Source: Janibacter melonis (GTDB taxonomy: Bacteria; Actinomycetota; Actinomycetes; Actinomycetales; Dermatophilaceae). From it: a stretch of 64,000 nucleotides of DNA. Below the pieces are notes generated by a model. That model was not told the origin of the DNA. It ran no database searches and saw nothing but the letters and a program-made list of their open reading frames with translations. Below are positions 33,544 to 41,491 of the stretch, one piece after another; the first letter of the stretch is position 1; every line of letters begins with the position of its first letter. Both the position numbers and the translations under genes were made by a program. The DNA lies in assembly GCF_020567375.1 (NCBI RefSeq), contig NZ_JAJBZM010000001.1, forward strand, positions 233,396-297,395. Reading direction: 5' to 3'.

Positions 33544-34056
33544 TCAGCGCGGCGGTGCGCCGCTGGTGGGCCCGCCAGGAGGGATGACCGCTCCCCCGTC
33601 CTCTCGACCGGGCGGCCACACATACGGCAGACCCGGCTCGACGTCGTCGAAGAGCGCCCCGTAGTGCGCGGGGAGCTTGGAGAGGAGCGAGGAGCGGTGG
33701 CTGCGGTGGAAGGCCTCGTCGCCGAGCCATGACGGCAGCGCGCCCGCCGCGGCGAGCTCGTCTTGGGTGCGCACGGCCTCCACACCCGATCCCGCCAGAT
33801 CGGCCCGGATCGTCGCGGCGCAGGTGTCGGCGAAGCCCCGCGCGACCCACACCTCGCAGCACGTGAGCGAGTACCGCCCGAGCGCCTCGAGGCAGCCGCG
33901 CCACATCGTCACGGCGGGGTGGTTGCGCCACCCGTAGCCCGGCACGGTGAGTCCTCGCACCACCTGGATGCACTCGACGCGCTGCTTGCCCAGACGCTTG
34001 TCGTCGAGAGCCTGCGCGGAGGCGGCGAAGTCGGCGTACGGCAGGAAGGTCTGCAC
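33544..34056 (-). CDS. MSMEG_6728 family protein, pyrimidine-dimer DNA glycosylase-like
   Basis: A 170-residue protein that matches the actinobacterial MSMEG_6728 family, which is distantly related to T4 endonuclease V-type pyrimidine-dimer excision proteins. The opening VQTFLPYADFAASAQALDDKR and the segments RLGKQRVECIQVVRGL and GWRNHPAVTMWRGCLEALGRY are characteristic. The GTG at 34056 has AGGAGG 3 bases upstream; the longer frame to 34128 adds a non-conserved basic stretch. The tail after about 145 is Pro/Gly-rich. A DNA-repair role is an inference from family similarity. Confidence 0.78.
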   Translation of the reverse strand: MQTFLPYADFAASAQALDDKRLGKQRVECIQVVRGLTVPGYGWRNHPAVTMWRGCLEALGRYSLTCCEVWVARGFADTCAATIRADLAGSGVEAVRTQDELAAAGALPSWLGDEAFHRSHRSSLLSKLPAHYGALFDDVEPGLPYVWPPGREDGGAVIPPGGPTSGAPPR

Positions 34057-34160
34057 GGTCCTCCTCGTCGGGTCTCGGGCCCGGAGGCTCGGCTGCCGGT
34101 TCGGCGCTCGAGCGGTGGCAGCTGCCACCCTCGCACGAGGCGGGGTGTGAGACTGCGCGG

Positions 34161-34952
34161 GTGACCCCCTTCGCCCGGCTCGTCGAGCGCGTCCACCGCC
34201 GCCGGCACGACGGGGTCGTCCGTCACCGCGTCGACGTCATGGGCACCACCACCGCCTGGGTCGAGCGGGCGCCCGAGGGGCCGCCGACGGCTCCTGCGCT
34301 CGTCCTCGTGCCCGGCCTGTCGATGTCGTGGCGGGCCTACCAGTGGCTCCTCGAGCACCTGCCCCGGGACCGCGTGGTCGTCGCCGTCGACCCGCCGGCG
34401 TCCGGTCGCACGGGACGTCCGCAGCGCGGTCTCGACGCCGACGCGCAGGCGACGCACGTCGCGGCCTTGCTCGACCACCTCGGGATCCGAGGCGTCGACC
34501 TCGTCGGCCACTCGCTCGGCGCCCTCACCGTGGCGCGGCTCGCGGGCTCGCGGCCGGACCTCGCCCGGCGGGTCGTGCTCGTCGGTCCCTCCCCCGACCC
34601 GCACCTGCCGCACGTCCGCGACCACCTCCGGGCCCTCGTGGGCGACGCGCGCCGCGAGCGGCCGCGAGTGCTCGTGCAGGCCGCGACCGACTACGTCCGG
34701 GCCAGCCCCGCGCTGCTGCCCGCCTTCGTCGCGCAGATCGGCACGAGCGCGACCGAGCTCATGGCCGGGGTCGTGGCCCCGACGACCGTGCTGCGCGGGG
34801 GCCGCGACGCGGTGGCGGGCCGCCGGTGGTGCGCCGACCTCGCCGCCGCGGTCGAGGACGGGCGCTCGCTCGTCCTGCCCGGCGGCACCCACGGGCTGCC
34901 GCAGCACGACCCGGCCGATCTCGCCGCCGTCCTGCGCGACGTCCTGCGCTGA
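34161..34952 (+). CDS. Alpha/beta hydrolase
   Basis: A 263-residue hydrolase with the classic fold. The oxyanion region is VLVPGLSMSWRAY, the nucleophile elbow is GHSLG with Ser118, and the His lies in GGTHGLPQHDPADL near the C-terminus. VAPTTVLRGGRDAVAG supplies the likely acid residue. The substrate is unknown; it looks like a peroxidase- or esterase-type family member. The GTG at 34161 is the only reasonable start, without a clear Shine-Dalgarno or TANNNT element. It starts 104 bases from the divergent MSMEG_6728 gene. Confidence 0.85.
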   Translation: MTPFARLVERVHRRRHDGVVRHRVDVMGTTTAWVERAPEGPPTAPALVLVPGLSMSWRAYQWLLEHLPRDRVVVAVDPPASGRTGRPQRGLDADAQATHVAALLDHLGIRGVDLVGHSLGALTVARLAGSRPDLARRVVLVGPSPDPHLPHVRDHLRALVGDARRERPRVLVQAATDYVRASPALLPAFVAQIGTSATELMAGVVAPTTVLRGGRDAVAGRRWCADLAAAVEDGRSLVLPGGTHGLPQHDPADLAAVLRDVLR

Positions 34953-34964
34953 GCCCCGCTCGTG

Positions 34965-35014
34965 GTCCGCGAGACCCGGTCACCGCCGGCCCGCGACGAC
35001 CGGGTCTCGCGGAC
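34965..35014. terminator. Perfect 17-base inverted repeat between convergent genes
   Basis: GTCCGCGAGACCCGGTC (34965-34981) and its exact complement (34998-35014) surround a 16-base loop. The position, just after the hydrolase stop and before the FAD oxidoreductase stop on the other strand, fits a bidirectional terminator. A third partial copy (CGGGTCTCG) follows at about 35021-35029. Confidence 0.75.
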
Positions 35015-35043
35015 TCCGAGCGGGTCTCGGCGGGTAGGAGCTG

Positions 35044-35093
35044 TGGGGTGGGAGGTGTGGGGTCGGGTGGGGGCTGGGTTATGTCGGGTTGGG
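35044..35093 (+). other. G-quadruplex-prone G-run cluster
   Basis: Eight runs of three or more G lie within 50 bases on the plus strand, separated mostly by 1-7 bases. The gap holds no gene. It lies between two convergent genes, just 3' of the perfect inverted repeat. Confidence 0.7.
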
Positions 35094-35116
35094 CTCGGTC
35101 GGGTCGGTCGAGCCGG

Positions 35117-36163
35117 TCAGGCAGAGCCGATGGAGCGCACGGCTGCGCCGAAGACCCACGGCACCGTCGCGGCGGCCGGCACGAGCAGCCGCCGGACCGG
35201 CCGAGCCCGGGTGGCGGTGACGAGGCCCTGGGTGAGCAGGGTGTGCCGGCGGGTGATGGTGCGCCAGTCCCCTTCGTACGCCTGCGGGTCGTCCCGGCGG
35301 GCGGCGGCGACGGCGGCGGCCCCCTGGGCGACCCCGAGCATCGTCCCCTCCCCCGTGAGCGCGTCGACGTAGCCGGACGCGTCGCCGACGAGCAGCACGC
35401 GCCCGGCGACCCGCCGCCGGGTGCGCTGGCGCAGCGGCCCGGCACCCCGGGCCGAGCTCGCGGCCGTGGCGTCGCCGACCCGCTCGAGCAGCGCCGGGAA
35501 GCCGGCGAGATGGGTCTCGAAGGGGGCCCGCCGCCGGGTGAGGACCGCGACCCCCACCATCGTGCCGTCGACCGGGGTGACGTAGGCCTCGGCGTCACGG
35601 CCCCAGTGGACCTCGACGTGGTCGCTCCACGGCGCGACGGCGAAGTGCTGGCGCAGGCCGTAGCGCGGCGTGCCGGAGGCGGGGCGCTCGAGCCCCAGCG
35701 CACGGCGCGTCGGCGAGTGCAGGCCGTCGGCGGCCAGGAGGTAGCGCGCGCGCACCCGGGTCTGGCTCCCGTCGCGGGTCACCCGCACGGTGACCCCGTC
35801 GGCGTCCTGGGTGATCTCGCCGGCCCGCCCGGTGACGAGCTCGACGTCGGCCGCGCCGACGCGGTCGGCGAGCGCAGCGTGCAGGGTCGTGCGCCGCACG
35901 CCCCGCCCGGGGCCGCTGCCGAAGCCGGCCTGCGCGGACCGCTCCCCCGCCACGTAGCGGATCCCCTCGATGGGCACCCCCGCGGGGTCGACGCCGAGCG
36001 CGCGCAGGGCCTGAAGGCCCGCCGGCATGAGCCCCTCGCCGCACGCCTTGTCGACGACCCCGACGCGCTGCTCGACGAGGGCGCACGACAGGCCGGCACG
36101 CCGCGCGTGGAGCGCGGTGGCCAGGCCGACGGGCCCGCCTCCGATGATGACGACGTCGAGCAC
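35117..36163 (-). CDS. FAD-dependent oxidoreductase (geranylgeranyl-reductase/hydroxylase type)
   Basis: A 348-residue flavoprotein with the FAD-binding GGGPVGLATA loop (about 8-17), the DKACGEGLMPAGLQAL segment, the DGLHSPTRRALGL motif of class A hydroxylases, and the second FAD motif GRVLLVGDASGYVDALTGEG. The family includes geranylgeranyl reductases and aromatic-ring monooxygenases. Here it is divergent from a prenyltransferase, type III polyketide synthase and methyltransferase set, so ring hydroxylation of an alkylresorcinol-like lipid, or reduction of its prenyl chain, is plausible. The GTG at 36163 is the start that begins the FAD fold. CATGAT, 6 bases upstream, is a weak -10 candidate. 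Confidence 0.85.
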   Translation of the reverse strand: MLDVVIIGGGPVGLATALHARRAGLSCALVEQRVGVVDKACGEGLMPAGLQALRALGVDPAGVPIEGIRYVAGERSAQAGFGSGPGRGVRRTTLHAALADRVGAADVELVTGRAGEITQDADGVTVRVTRDGSQTRVRARYLLAADGLHSPTRRALGLERPASGTPRYGLRQHFAVAPWSDHVEVHWGRDAEAYVTPVDGTMVGVAVLTRRRAPFETHLAGFPALLERVGDATAASSARGAGPLRQRTRRRVAGRVLLVGDASGYVDALTGEGTMLGVAQGAAAVAAARRDDPQAYEGDWRTITRRHTLLTQGLVTATRARPVRRLLVPAAATVPWVFGAAVRSIGSA

Positions 36164-36228
36164 CGACCCATCATGACTGCCCACCTCGCAGACGGCGCCT
36201 GCGCGGCCCGCCCGGTTACCGTGGCGTG

Positions 36229-37074
36229 GTGCCGCAGACCCCTCGACGACCCGTCCTGCGGGCAGCACGCGGCCTGGCCCTGACGACCCACCCGGGCCCC
36301 GCCGTGGCGGTCACGGCCCTGAGCGCCCTGCTCTCCCGCGCGGCCTCCCTCCCCCTCTCGCGCGGCAGCCGCGTGGTCACCGCCGTGGCGTGCGGTCAGC
36401 TCGTCATCGGGTGGACGAACGACCTCGTCGACGTCCAGCGAGACCGGGCCGTCGCGCGAGCCGACAAGCCGCTGGCGAAGGGGGACGTCTCCCCCGTCGC
36501 CGTGGGGTCGGCGGCCACCCTCGCCGCCGTGAGCTGCGTCGTCGCCTCGCTCGGCTGCGGGCGCCGCTCGGGCCTGACCCATCTCGGGCTCGTCGGCTGC
36601 GGGGTCGCCTACAACCTCGGCCTCAAGAGCACGTGGTGGTCCTTCGCGCCGTACGCTCTCGCCTTCGGCTCGTTGCCCTCCGTCGCGACCCTCGCGGCCC
36701 CCTCCCCCGCCGTCGCGCCGTGGCCGACGACGGCCGGGGCGGCGCTGCTCGGGGTCGGGGCCCACCTCGTCAACGCCCTGCCCGACCTCGAGGACGACGA
36801 GGCGACCGGCGTCGCCGGGCTGCCGCACCGCCTCGGCGAGCGCCGCACCCGACAGCTCGTCGGCGCCGTCCTGCTCGGATCCACGCTCGTCCTGCTCGCC
36901 GGGCGTCGCCCCCTTCGCCGGGCCGATCTCGCGCCCCTCGCGGCGACGCTCGCCCTCGTGCCCCCGGCGGTCCGCACCCGCGGCCGCTCCTCGCTCGCCG
37001 CGGTCGTCGCGATCGCGGGCGTCGACGTCGCCCTGCTCGGCAGGGGCCGACCCCGGAAGGATCCCCGTAGATGA
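36229..37074 (+). CDS. UbiA family prenyltransferase
   Basis: Integral-membrane prenyltransferase of 281 residues with seven to nine predicted helices. The first Asp-rich motif is NDLVDVQRDRAVARADKPLA (about 60-80) and the second is NALPDLEDDEATGVAG (about 180-195), both needed for Mg and prenyl-diphosphate binding. It would attach a prenyl group to an aromatic acceptor. TACCGT at 36217-36222, 6 bases before the GTG at 36229, predicts a leaderless mRNA. The stop overlaps the polyketide synthase start as ATGA, so the acceptor is probably the product of that enzyme. Confidence 0.88.
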   Translation: MPQTPRRPVLRAARGLALTTHPGPAVAVTALSALLSRAASLPLSRGSRVVTAVACGQLVIGWTNDLVDVQRDRAVARADKPLAKGDVSPVAVGSAATLAAVSCVVASLGCGRRSGLTHLGLVGCGVAYNLGLKSTWWSFAPYALAFGSLPSVATLAAPSPAVAPWPTTAGAALLGVGAHLVNALPDLEDDEATGVAGLPHRLGERRTRQLVGAVLLGSTLVLLAGRRPLRRADLAPLAATLALVPPAVRTRGRSSLAAVVAIAGVDVALLGRGRPRKDPRR

Positions 37075-38183
37075 CCGCATCCCCGCTCGACCGCGCCAGC
37101 AGGCTCCGCTCGGTCGGCGCCGTCCTGCCCCCGTACCGCTACGACCAGACCGAGCTCACGACGATGTTCCTCGACATCCTCGGCGAGCAGGACATCCACC
37201 CCGAGGTCGTGCGGCGCACCCACGCCAACGCCGGCGTAAGCCAGCGCCACCTCGCGATCCCCGCCGAGCGCTACGCCGCGCTCGAGGACTTCGGGGCGGC
37301 CAACGACGCCTTCATCGAGGCCGCCGTCGAGCTCGGCGCGGCCGCCATGCTCGACGCGCTCTCTCAGGCCGGGCTCACCCCCTCCGACGTCGACCTCGTC
37401 ATGTCGACGACCGTCACCGGGCTGGCCGTGCCCTCGCTCGAGGCCCGGATCGCGGCGCGGATCGGGCTGCGCCCCGACGTCAAGCGGGTGCCGCTCGTCG
37501 GCCTCGGCTGCGTCGCGGGGGCCGCGGGTGTCGCCCGCGTGCACGACTACCTCCTCGGGCACCCGCAGGACGTCGCCGTCCTCGTGGCCGTCGAGCTGTG
37601 CAGCCTCACCGTGCAGCGCGACGACGCGTCGATGGCCAACGTCGTCGCGAGCGGTCTCTTCGGCGACGGGGCGGCCGCGGTCGTCCTCACGGGCGCCGAG
37701 CGCGAGGCGCCCTCGCCGTCGACGAGCCCGGGCAGCGACGTCGTCGTCGTCGAGTCGCGCAGCCGGATGTACGCCGGCACGGAGCGCGCCATGGGCTGGG
37801 ACATCGGGCAGACCGGGCTGAAGATCGTCCTCGGCGCCGAGGTGCCCGGACTCGTCCTGGCCAACCTGCGCGGCGACGTCGACGGCTTCCTCGCCGACCA
37901 CGGGTTGACCCGCGACGACATCGGCTGGTGGGTCGCCCACCCGGGCGGGCCGAAGGTCCTCGAGGCGATGCAGGACGCGCTCGAGGTGCCCCGTGAGGCC
38001 CTCGGCATGACGTGGTCCTCGCTCGACCGCATCGGCAACCTCTCCTCGGCGTCGGTCCTGCACGTCCTCGCCGACACCCTGCGCGACCGTCCCCCGGTCC
38101 CGGGGACCCACGGGATGCTGCTCGCCATGGGCCCCGGCTTCTGCCTCGAGATGGTCCTGCTGCACGCGGAGGAGTCACGATGA
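37071..38183 (+). CDS. Type III polyketide synthase (chalcone/alkylresorcinol synthase-like)
   Basis: Condenses a fatty acyl-CoA starter with malonyl-CoA units to form alkylresorcinols or alkylpyrones. The 370-residue protein has the catalytic triad Cys147 (VGLGCVAGAAG), His290 (WVAHPGGPKV) and Asn323 (IGNLSSAS). Its segments resemble bacterial phenolic-lipid synthases such as SrsA or BpsA more than plant chalcone synthases. It overlaps the UbiA gene (ATGA) and the methyltransferase gene (ATGA), so the three are co-translated. The chain length and ring type cannot be read from sequence by eye. Confidence 0.92.
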   Translation: MTASPLDRASRLRSVGAVLPPYRYDQTELTTMFLDILGEQDIHPEVVRRTHANAGVSQRHLAIPAERYAALEDFGAANDAFIEAAVELGAAAMLDALSQAGLTPSDVDLVMSTTVTGLAVPSLEARIAARIGLRPDVKRVPLVGLGCVAGAAGVARVHDYLLGHPQDVAVLVAVELCSLTVQRDDASMANVVASGLFGDGAAAVVLTGAEREAPSPSTSPGSDVVVVESRSRMYAGTERAMGWDIGQTGLKIVLGAEVPGLVLANLRGDVDGFLADHGLTRDDIGWWVAHPGGPKVLEAMQDALEVPREALGMTWSSLDRIGNLSSASVLHVLADTLRDRPPVPGTHGMLLAMGPGFCLEMVLLHAEESR

Positions 38184-38737
38184 GGTCCACGACCGCCTAC
38201 TACGGGCTCGTCGCCGCCGTCGGGGTCGAGCGCCTCGTCGAGCTCGTCGTGGACCGCCGCAACCGCCGCTGGGCGGCCGAGCAGGGCGGTGTCGAGACCG
38301 GCGTCGGCCACTACCCGGCGATGGTGGCCCTCCACACCGGGCTGCTCGCCGGGTGCGTCCTCGAGGTGTCGAGGGCCCGACGCCCCTTCGTCCCCGCCGT
38401 CGGCTGGCCGGCGGTCGCGGGTGTCGTCGCGGCGCAGGGCCTGCGCTGGTGGTGCATCCGCACCCTCGGGCGCCAGTGGAGCACGCGCATCGTCGTCATC
38501 CCGGGCGCCCAGCGGGTGACCTCCGGCCCCTACCGCGTCATCCCGCACCCGAACTACGTCGCCGTCGCGACCGAAGGGGTGGCCCTCCCCCTCGCGCACT
38601 CCGCGGGCGTCACCGCCACCGTCTTCACCGTCCTCAACACCGTCCTCCTGCGCCACCGCATCCGCCTCGAGGACGAGGCGCTGCGCTCCCTTCGCCCCGG
38701 CACCGCCGCCGAGGAGGAGACACCCGAGAGGAGCTGA
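38180..38737 (+). CDS. ICMT-type (isoprenylcysteine carboxyl methyltransferase family) O-methyltransferase
   Basis: A 185-residue membrane methyltransferase with about four helices and the SAM-binding C-terminal part VTSGPYRVIPHPNYVAVATEG followed by RIRLEDEALR, typical of the ICMT/phospholipid-methyltransferase family. In Streptomyces and Bacillus phenolic-lipid operons, an ICMT-like enzyme (SrsB, BpsB) methylates the resorcinol or pyrone hydroxyl, and that role fits here. The ATG at 38180 overlaps the polyketide synthase stop, with GGAGG just upstream. Only one base separates its stop from the next gene. Confidence 0.9.
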   Translation: MRSTTAYYGLVAAVGVERLVELVVDRRNRRWAAEQGGVETGVGHYPAMVALHTGLLAGCVLEVSRARRPFVPAVGWPAVAGVVAAQGLRWWCIRTLGRQWSTRIVVIPGAQRVTSGPYRVIPHPNYVAVATEGVALPLAHSAGVTATVFTVLNTVLLRHRIRLEDEALRSLRPGTAAEEETPERS

Positions 38738-38738
38738 C

Positions 38739-39527
38739 ATGACCGACGCCACGCTCGAGTTCGTCGGGACCGCGACGAGCCTGCTGCGGCTGGGTCCCTT
38801 CACGATCCTCACCGACCCCAACTTCCTGCACCGCGGGCAGCTGGCCTACCTCGGCAAGGGGCTCGCCAGCCGACGTCTCACCGAGCCCACCCGCACCCCG
38901 GCCAGCCTGCCCGAGCTCGACGCGATCGTCCTGTCGCACCTGCACGGCGACCACTTCGACCGGGTGGCCCGCCGCGAGCTGACGCGGGACCCGCCGTTGC
39001 TCACGACGCCGCAGGCCGCGCCTCGCCTCGACCGGTGGGGGTTCGACGCGGTCGGGCTGAGCACGTGGAGCAGCCACGAGCTCGAGCGTGACGGGGTCGG
39101 GCTGAGCATCACCTCGACGCCCGGACGGCACGCCCCGGGTCTCGCGCAGGCGCTGCTGCCGGCGGTCATGGGCTCGGTGCTCACCCTCGACACCGGCAGC
39201 GGCGAGCCCCTGCGGGTCTACGTCACCGGGGACACCCTCTACCGCGAGTCGCTGCGCGAGGTCGTGGAGCGGTGCGGCCCGGTCGACGCCATGGTCGTCC
39301 ACCTCGGGGGCACCCGCGTGCTCGGCCTGCTCGTGACGATGGACGACGAGCAGGGCGCCCGTCTCGTGCAGACGATCCGCCCGAAGGTCACCGTGCCGGT
39401 GCACTTCGACGACTACCGGGTCTTCCGGTCGCCGCGCGAGGACTTCGTCGCCCGCTTCGCCCGCGACGCGCTGCCCGGCGACCTGCGGGTCGTCGAGCGC
39501 GGCCGGACGATCTCGCTGGTGCCGTAG
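38739..39527 (+). CDS. MBL-fold metallo-hydrolase (UlaG-like)
   Basis: A 262-residue metallo-beta-lactamase-fold enzyme. The metal motif SHLHGDHFD lies at about 66-74, with further ligands in STPGRHAPG, VTGDTLY and VPVHFDDY. The single-domain layout and the opening LEFVGTATSLLRLG resemble UlaG-type lactonases or phosphodiesterases. It follows the methyltransferase with a 1-base gap, so it is in the same operon. A role in the lipid pathway is possible, but many such genes are unrelated passengers. The substrate is unknown. Confidence 0.85.
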   Translation: MTDATLEFVGTATSLLRLGPFTILTDPNFLHRGQLAYLGKGLASRRLTEPTRTPASLPELDAIVLSHLHGDHFDRVARRELTRDPPLLTTPQAAPRLDRWGFDAVGLSTWSSHELERDGVGLSITSTPGRHAPGLAQALLPAVMGSVLTLDTGSGEPLRVYVTGDTLYRESLREVVERCGPVDAMVVHLGGTRVLGLLVTMDDEQGARLVQTIRPKVTVPVHFDDYRVFRSPREDFVARFARDALPGDLRVVERGRTISLVP

Positions 39528-39529
39528 CC

Positions 39530-40411
39530 ATGACGTACTACGTCGGGGTGTCCGGGTGGCGCTACCGCGCGTGGCGGGGCGACTTCTACCCGAAGGGGCT
39601 CGTCCAGCGCCGCGAGCTCGAGTACGTCGCGCAGCGGATGACCTCGGCGGAGATCAACGGCTCCTTCTACTCCCTGCAGCGCCCGTCGTCGTTCGCGTCC
39701 TGGCACGACGAGACGCCCGACGACTTCGTCTTCGCCGTCAAGGGCGGGCGCTTCATCACGCACATGAAGAAGCTGCGCGACGTCGAGACGCCGCTGGCGA
39801 ACTTCTTCGCGTCCGGGGTGCTCGCGCTCGGCCGCAAGCTCGGACCGGTGCTGTGGCAGCTGCCCGCGCGGACGACCTTCGAGCCGGGCCGCGTCGGGGA
39901 CTTCCTCGCGATGCTCCCCCGCACCGTCGACGAGACCGCGCGGCTCGCCCGCGGGCACGACGACAAGCTCGCCGAGGGTCACGCGCTCGTCGACCTGCCC
40001 GACGGCCTCGACGGGCGCCGGAGGGTCCGGCACGCCCTCGAGCCGCGGCACCCGAGCTTCGACACCGACGAGGCCCGTGAGCTGCTGCGAGCCCACGACG
40101 TCGCCATGGTCGTCGCCGACAGCGCCGGTCGGTGGCCGCGCATGGAGGACTCGACGACCGACCTGCACTACGTGCGCCTGCACGGCGAGACCGAGCTCTA
40201 CACGAGCGCGTACCCGCCGAGCTCGCTGGACCGCTGGGCCGAGCTGTGCCGCGAGTGGCACGACCAGGGGGGCGACGTGCACGTCTACCTCGACAACGAC
40301 GCGCGAGGTCACGCGCCCCACGACGCCGTCGCGCTCCTGGACCGGCTGGGCGGAGTGCCGGAGCACCGCGCGACCTTCCCCGGCGGCGCGACCGAGCAGG
40401 GCGGCGGCTGA
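39530..40411 (+). CDS. DUF72 domain-containing protein (YecE-like)
   Basis: A 293-residue protein of the DUF72/YecE family, which has a TIM-barrel-like fold and no established reaction. Typical segments are VGVSGWRYRAWRGDFYPKGL, SAEINGSFYSLQRPSSFASW, VLWQLPARTTFEP and HYVRLHGETELYTSAYP. The ATG at 39530 lies 2 bases after the metallo-hydrolase stop, and no separate promoter is seen, so it is probably the last gene of the operon that begins at 36229. The C-terminus is low in complexity. Confidence 0.85.
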   Translation: MTYYVGVSGWRYRAWRGDFYPKGLVQRRELEYVAQRMTSAEINGSFYSLQRPSSFASWHDETPDDFVFAVKGGRFITHMKKLRDVETPLANFFASGVLALGRKLGPVLWQLPARTTFEPGRVGDFLAMLPRTVDETARLARGHDDKLAEGHALVDLPDGLDGRRRVRHALEPRHPSFDTDEARELLRAHDVAMVVADSAGRWPRMEDSTTDLHYVRLHGETELYTSAYPPSSLDRWAELCREWHDQGGDVHVYLDNDARGHAPHDAVALLDRLGGVPEHRATFPGGATEQGGG

Positions 40412-40522
40412 CCGGCGCCCGGGCCGTCGGCGCCGCTACGCTGACGTGGGACATGCAGGACGGGTCGCCCCGCGCTGGTGCTCGCGCGATCCCGCCACCC
40501 ACCTCACCGAGGAGCCCCCGAG

Positions 40523-40996
40523 ATGCACGTCCTCATCGCCACCGACGGCTCGAAGCAGTCGCTGCGGGCCGCCCGCCACCTCAAGACCTTCGCCGACCCC
40601 GCGAAGATCGACACGATCACCGTCCTCGCCGTCACCCGCCCCCTCGCGGCGCTGTCCTTCCACGACGAGATCTCGCCCGACGCGCGCCGGCCCAAGCCGA
40701 TGGCCGAGGCGTCCTTCCGCGCCGAGGCCGAGGCGGCGGTCAAGGTCGTCGCCGCCGAGTTCGACGACTGGGAGGGCACGACGGTCAAGCGCAGCGTGCG
40801 CAGCGGCACCCCGTCGACGGAGATCATCCGGGCGGCCAAGCTCGCCGACGTCGGCCTCGTCGTGCTCGCCAACGGCAACCGCGGGCTGAGCGAGAGCATC
40901 CTCATCGGCAGCACCGCGGCCCGTGTGCAGGCGTCGGCGCCGTGCCCGGTCCTTGTCGTGCGCCCGACCCCGAGGCCGCGGCGGCGCAAGAGCTGA
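40523..40996 (+). CDS. Universal stress protein (UspA family)
   Basis: A 157-residue single-domain UspA. It opens MHVLIATDGSKQSLRAARHL and ends LADVGLVVLANGNRGLSESILIGSTAARV followed by CPVLVV. The nucleotide loop reads GNRG-N7-GS rather than the standard G-N2-G-N9-G(S/T), so ATP binding is uncertain. GAGGAG at 40509-40514, 8 bases upstream, supports the ATG at 40523. A TACGCT -10 element at 40438-40443 gives a leader of about 70 bases. No dormancy-type operator was recognised. Confidence 0.88.
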   Translation: MHVLIATDGSKQSLRAARHLKTFADPAKIDTITVLAVTRPLAALSFHDEISPDARRPKPMAEASFRAEAEAAVKVVAAEFDDWEGTTVKRSVRSGTPSTEIIRAAKLADVGLVVLANGNRGLSESILIGSTAARVQASAPCPVLVVRPTPRPRRRKS

Positions 40997-41038
40997 CGGC
41001 GGACGCGGGGCACCGCACGGGTCGGAGATGATGCAGGC

Positions 41039-41491
41039 GTGAGCGACGCCGACCTGCGGGTGCCGCCGGGGCCTGGGATCCCCGGCGGTCTCGTCATCCC
41101 CGGCGGCGAGCTGCGCGAGCGCTTCTCGCGCAGCTCCGGACCGGGAGGGCAGGGCGTCAACACGACCGACTCGCGCACGCAGCTCTCCTTCGACGTGTCC
41201 ACGACGACGGCTCTGACCGCGTCGCAGCGTCGCCGGCTGCTCGACCGGCTCTCCGGCCGGCTCGTCGACGGGGTGCTCACGGTCGACGCCTCCGAGCACC
41301 GCTCGCAGCGCCAGAACAGGTCGGCGGCACGCGACCGCCTCGCGGCCCTGCTGCGCGAGGCGCTCGCCCCTCCCCCGCCGCCACGGCGGGCGACCCGGCG
41401 CACCCGTGGCTCGCAGGAGCGCCGGCTGGCGGCCAAGCGGGAGCGCTCGTCGACCAAGCGCGCCCGCTCCCGGCCGCACGGGGACGACTAG
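41039..41491 (+). CDS. arfB: Alternative ribosome-rescue factor ArfB (peptidyl-tRNA hydrolase)
   Basis: Releases stalled peptidyl-tRNA from ribosomes on truncated mRNAs. The 150-residue protein has the catalytic GGQ at 36-38 in SRSSGPGGQGVNTTDSR and a long basic C-terminal tail (after about 105; RRATRRTRGSQERRLAAKRE) that would enter the empty mRNA channel. Both features define the family. The start is GTG 41039; GATGAT 6 bases upstream is a weak -10 candidate. Its TAG overlaps the TAG of the convergent DUF309 gene in the palindrome CTAG (41488-41491). Confidence 0.93.
   Translation: MSDADLRVPPGPGIPGGLVIPGGELRERFSRSSGPGGQGVNTTDSRTQLSFDVSTTTALTASQRRRLLDRLSGRLVDGVLTVDASEHRSQRQNRSAARDRLAALLREALAPPPPPRRATRRTRGSQERRLAAKRERSSTKRARSRPHGDD

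Noticed and set aside
33440-33587. Small open frame of 49 codons after the unknown protein
   Set aside because: It overlaps the end of the gene at 33544-34056 on the other strand and resembles no family. The start lies inside the previous gene and no ribosome-binding site is seen.
41488-41491. Overlapping stop codons in the palindrome CTAG, and abutting stops TGATCA at 28417-28422
   Set aside because: These are simple outcomes of tight convergent packing and need no further explanation.
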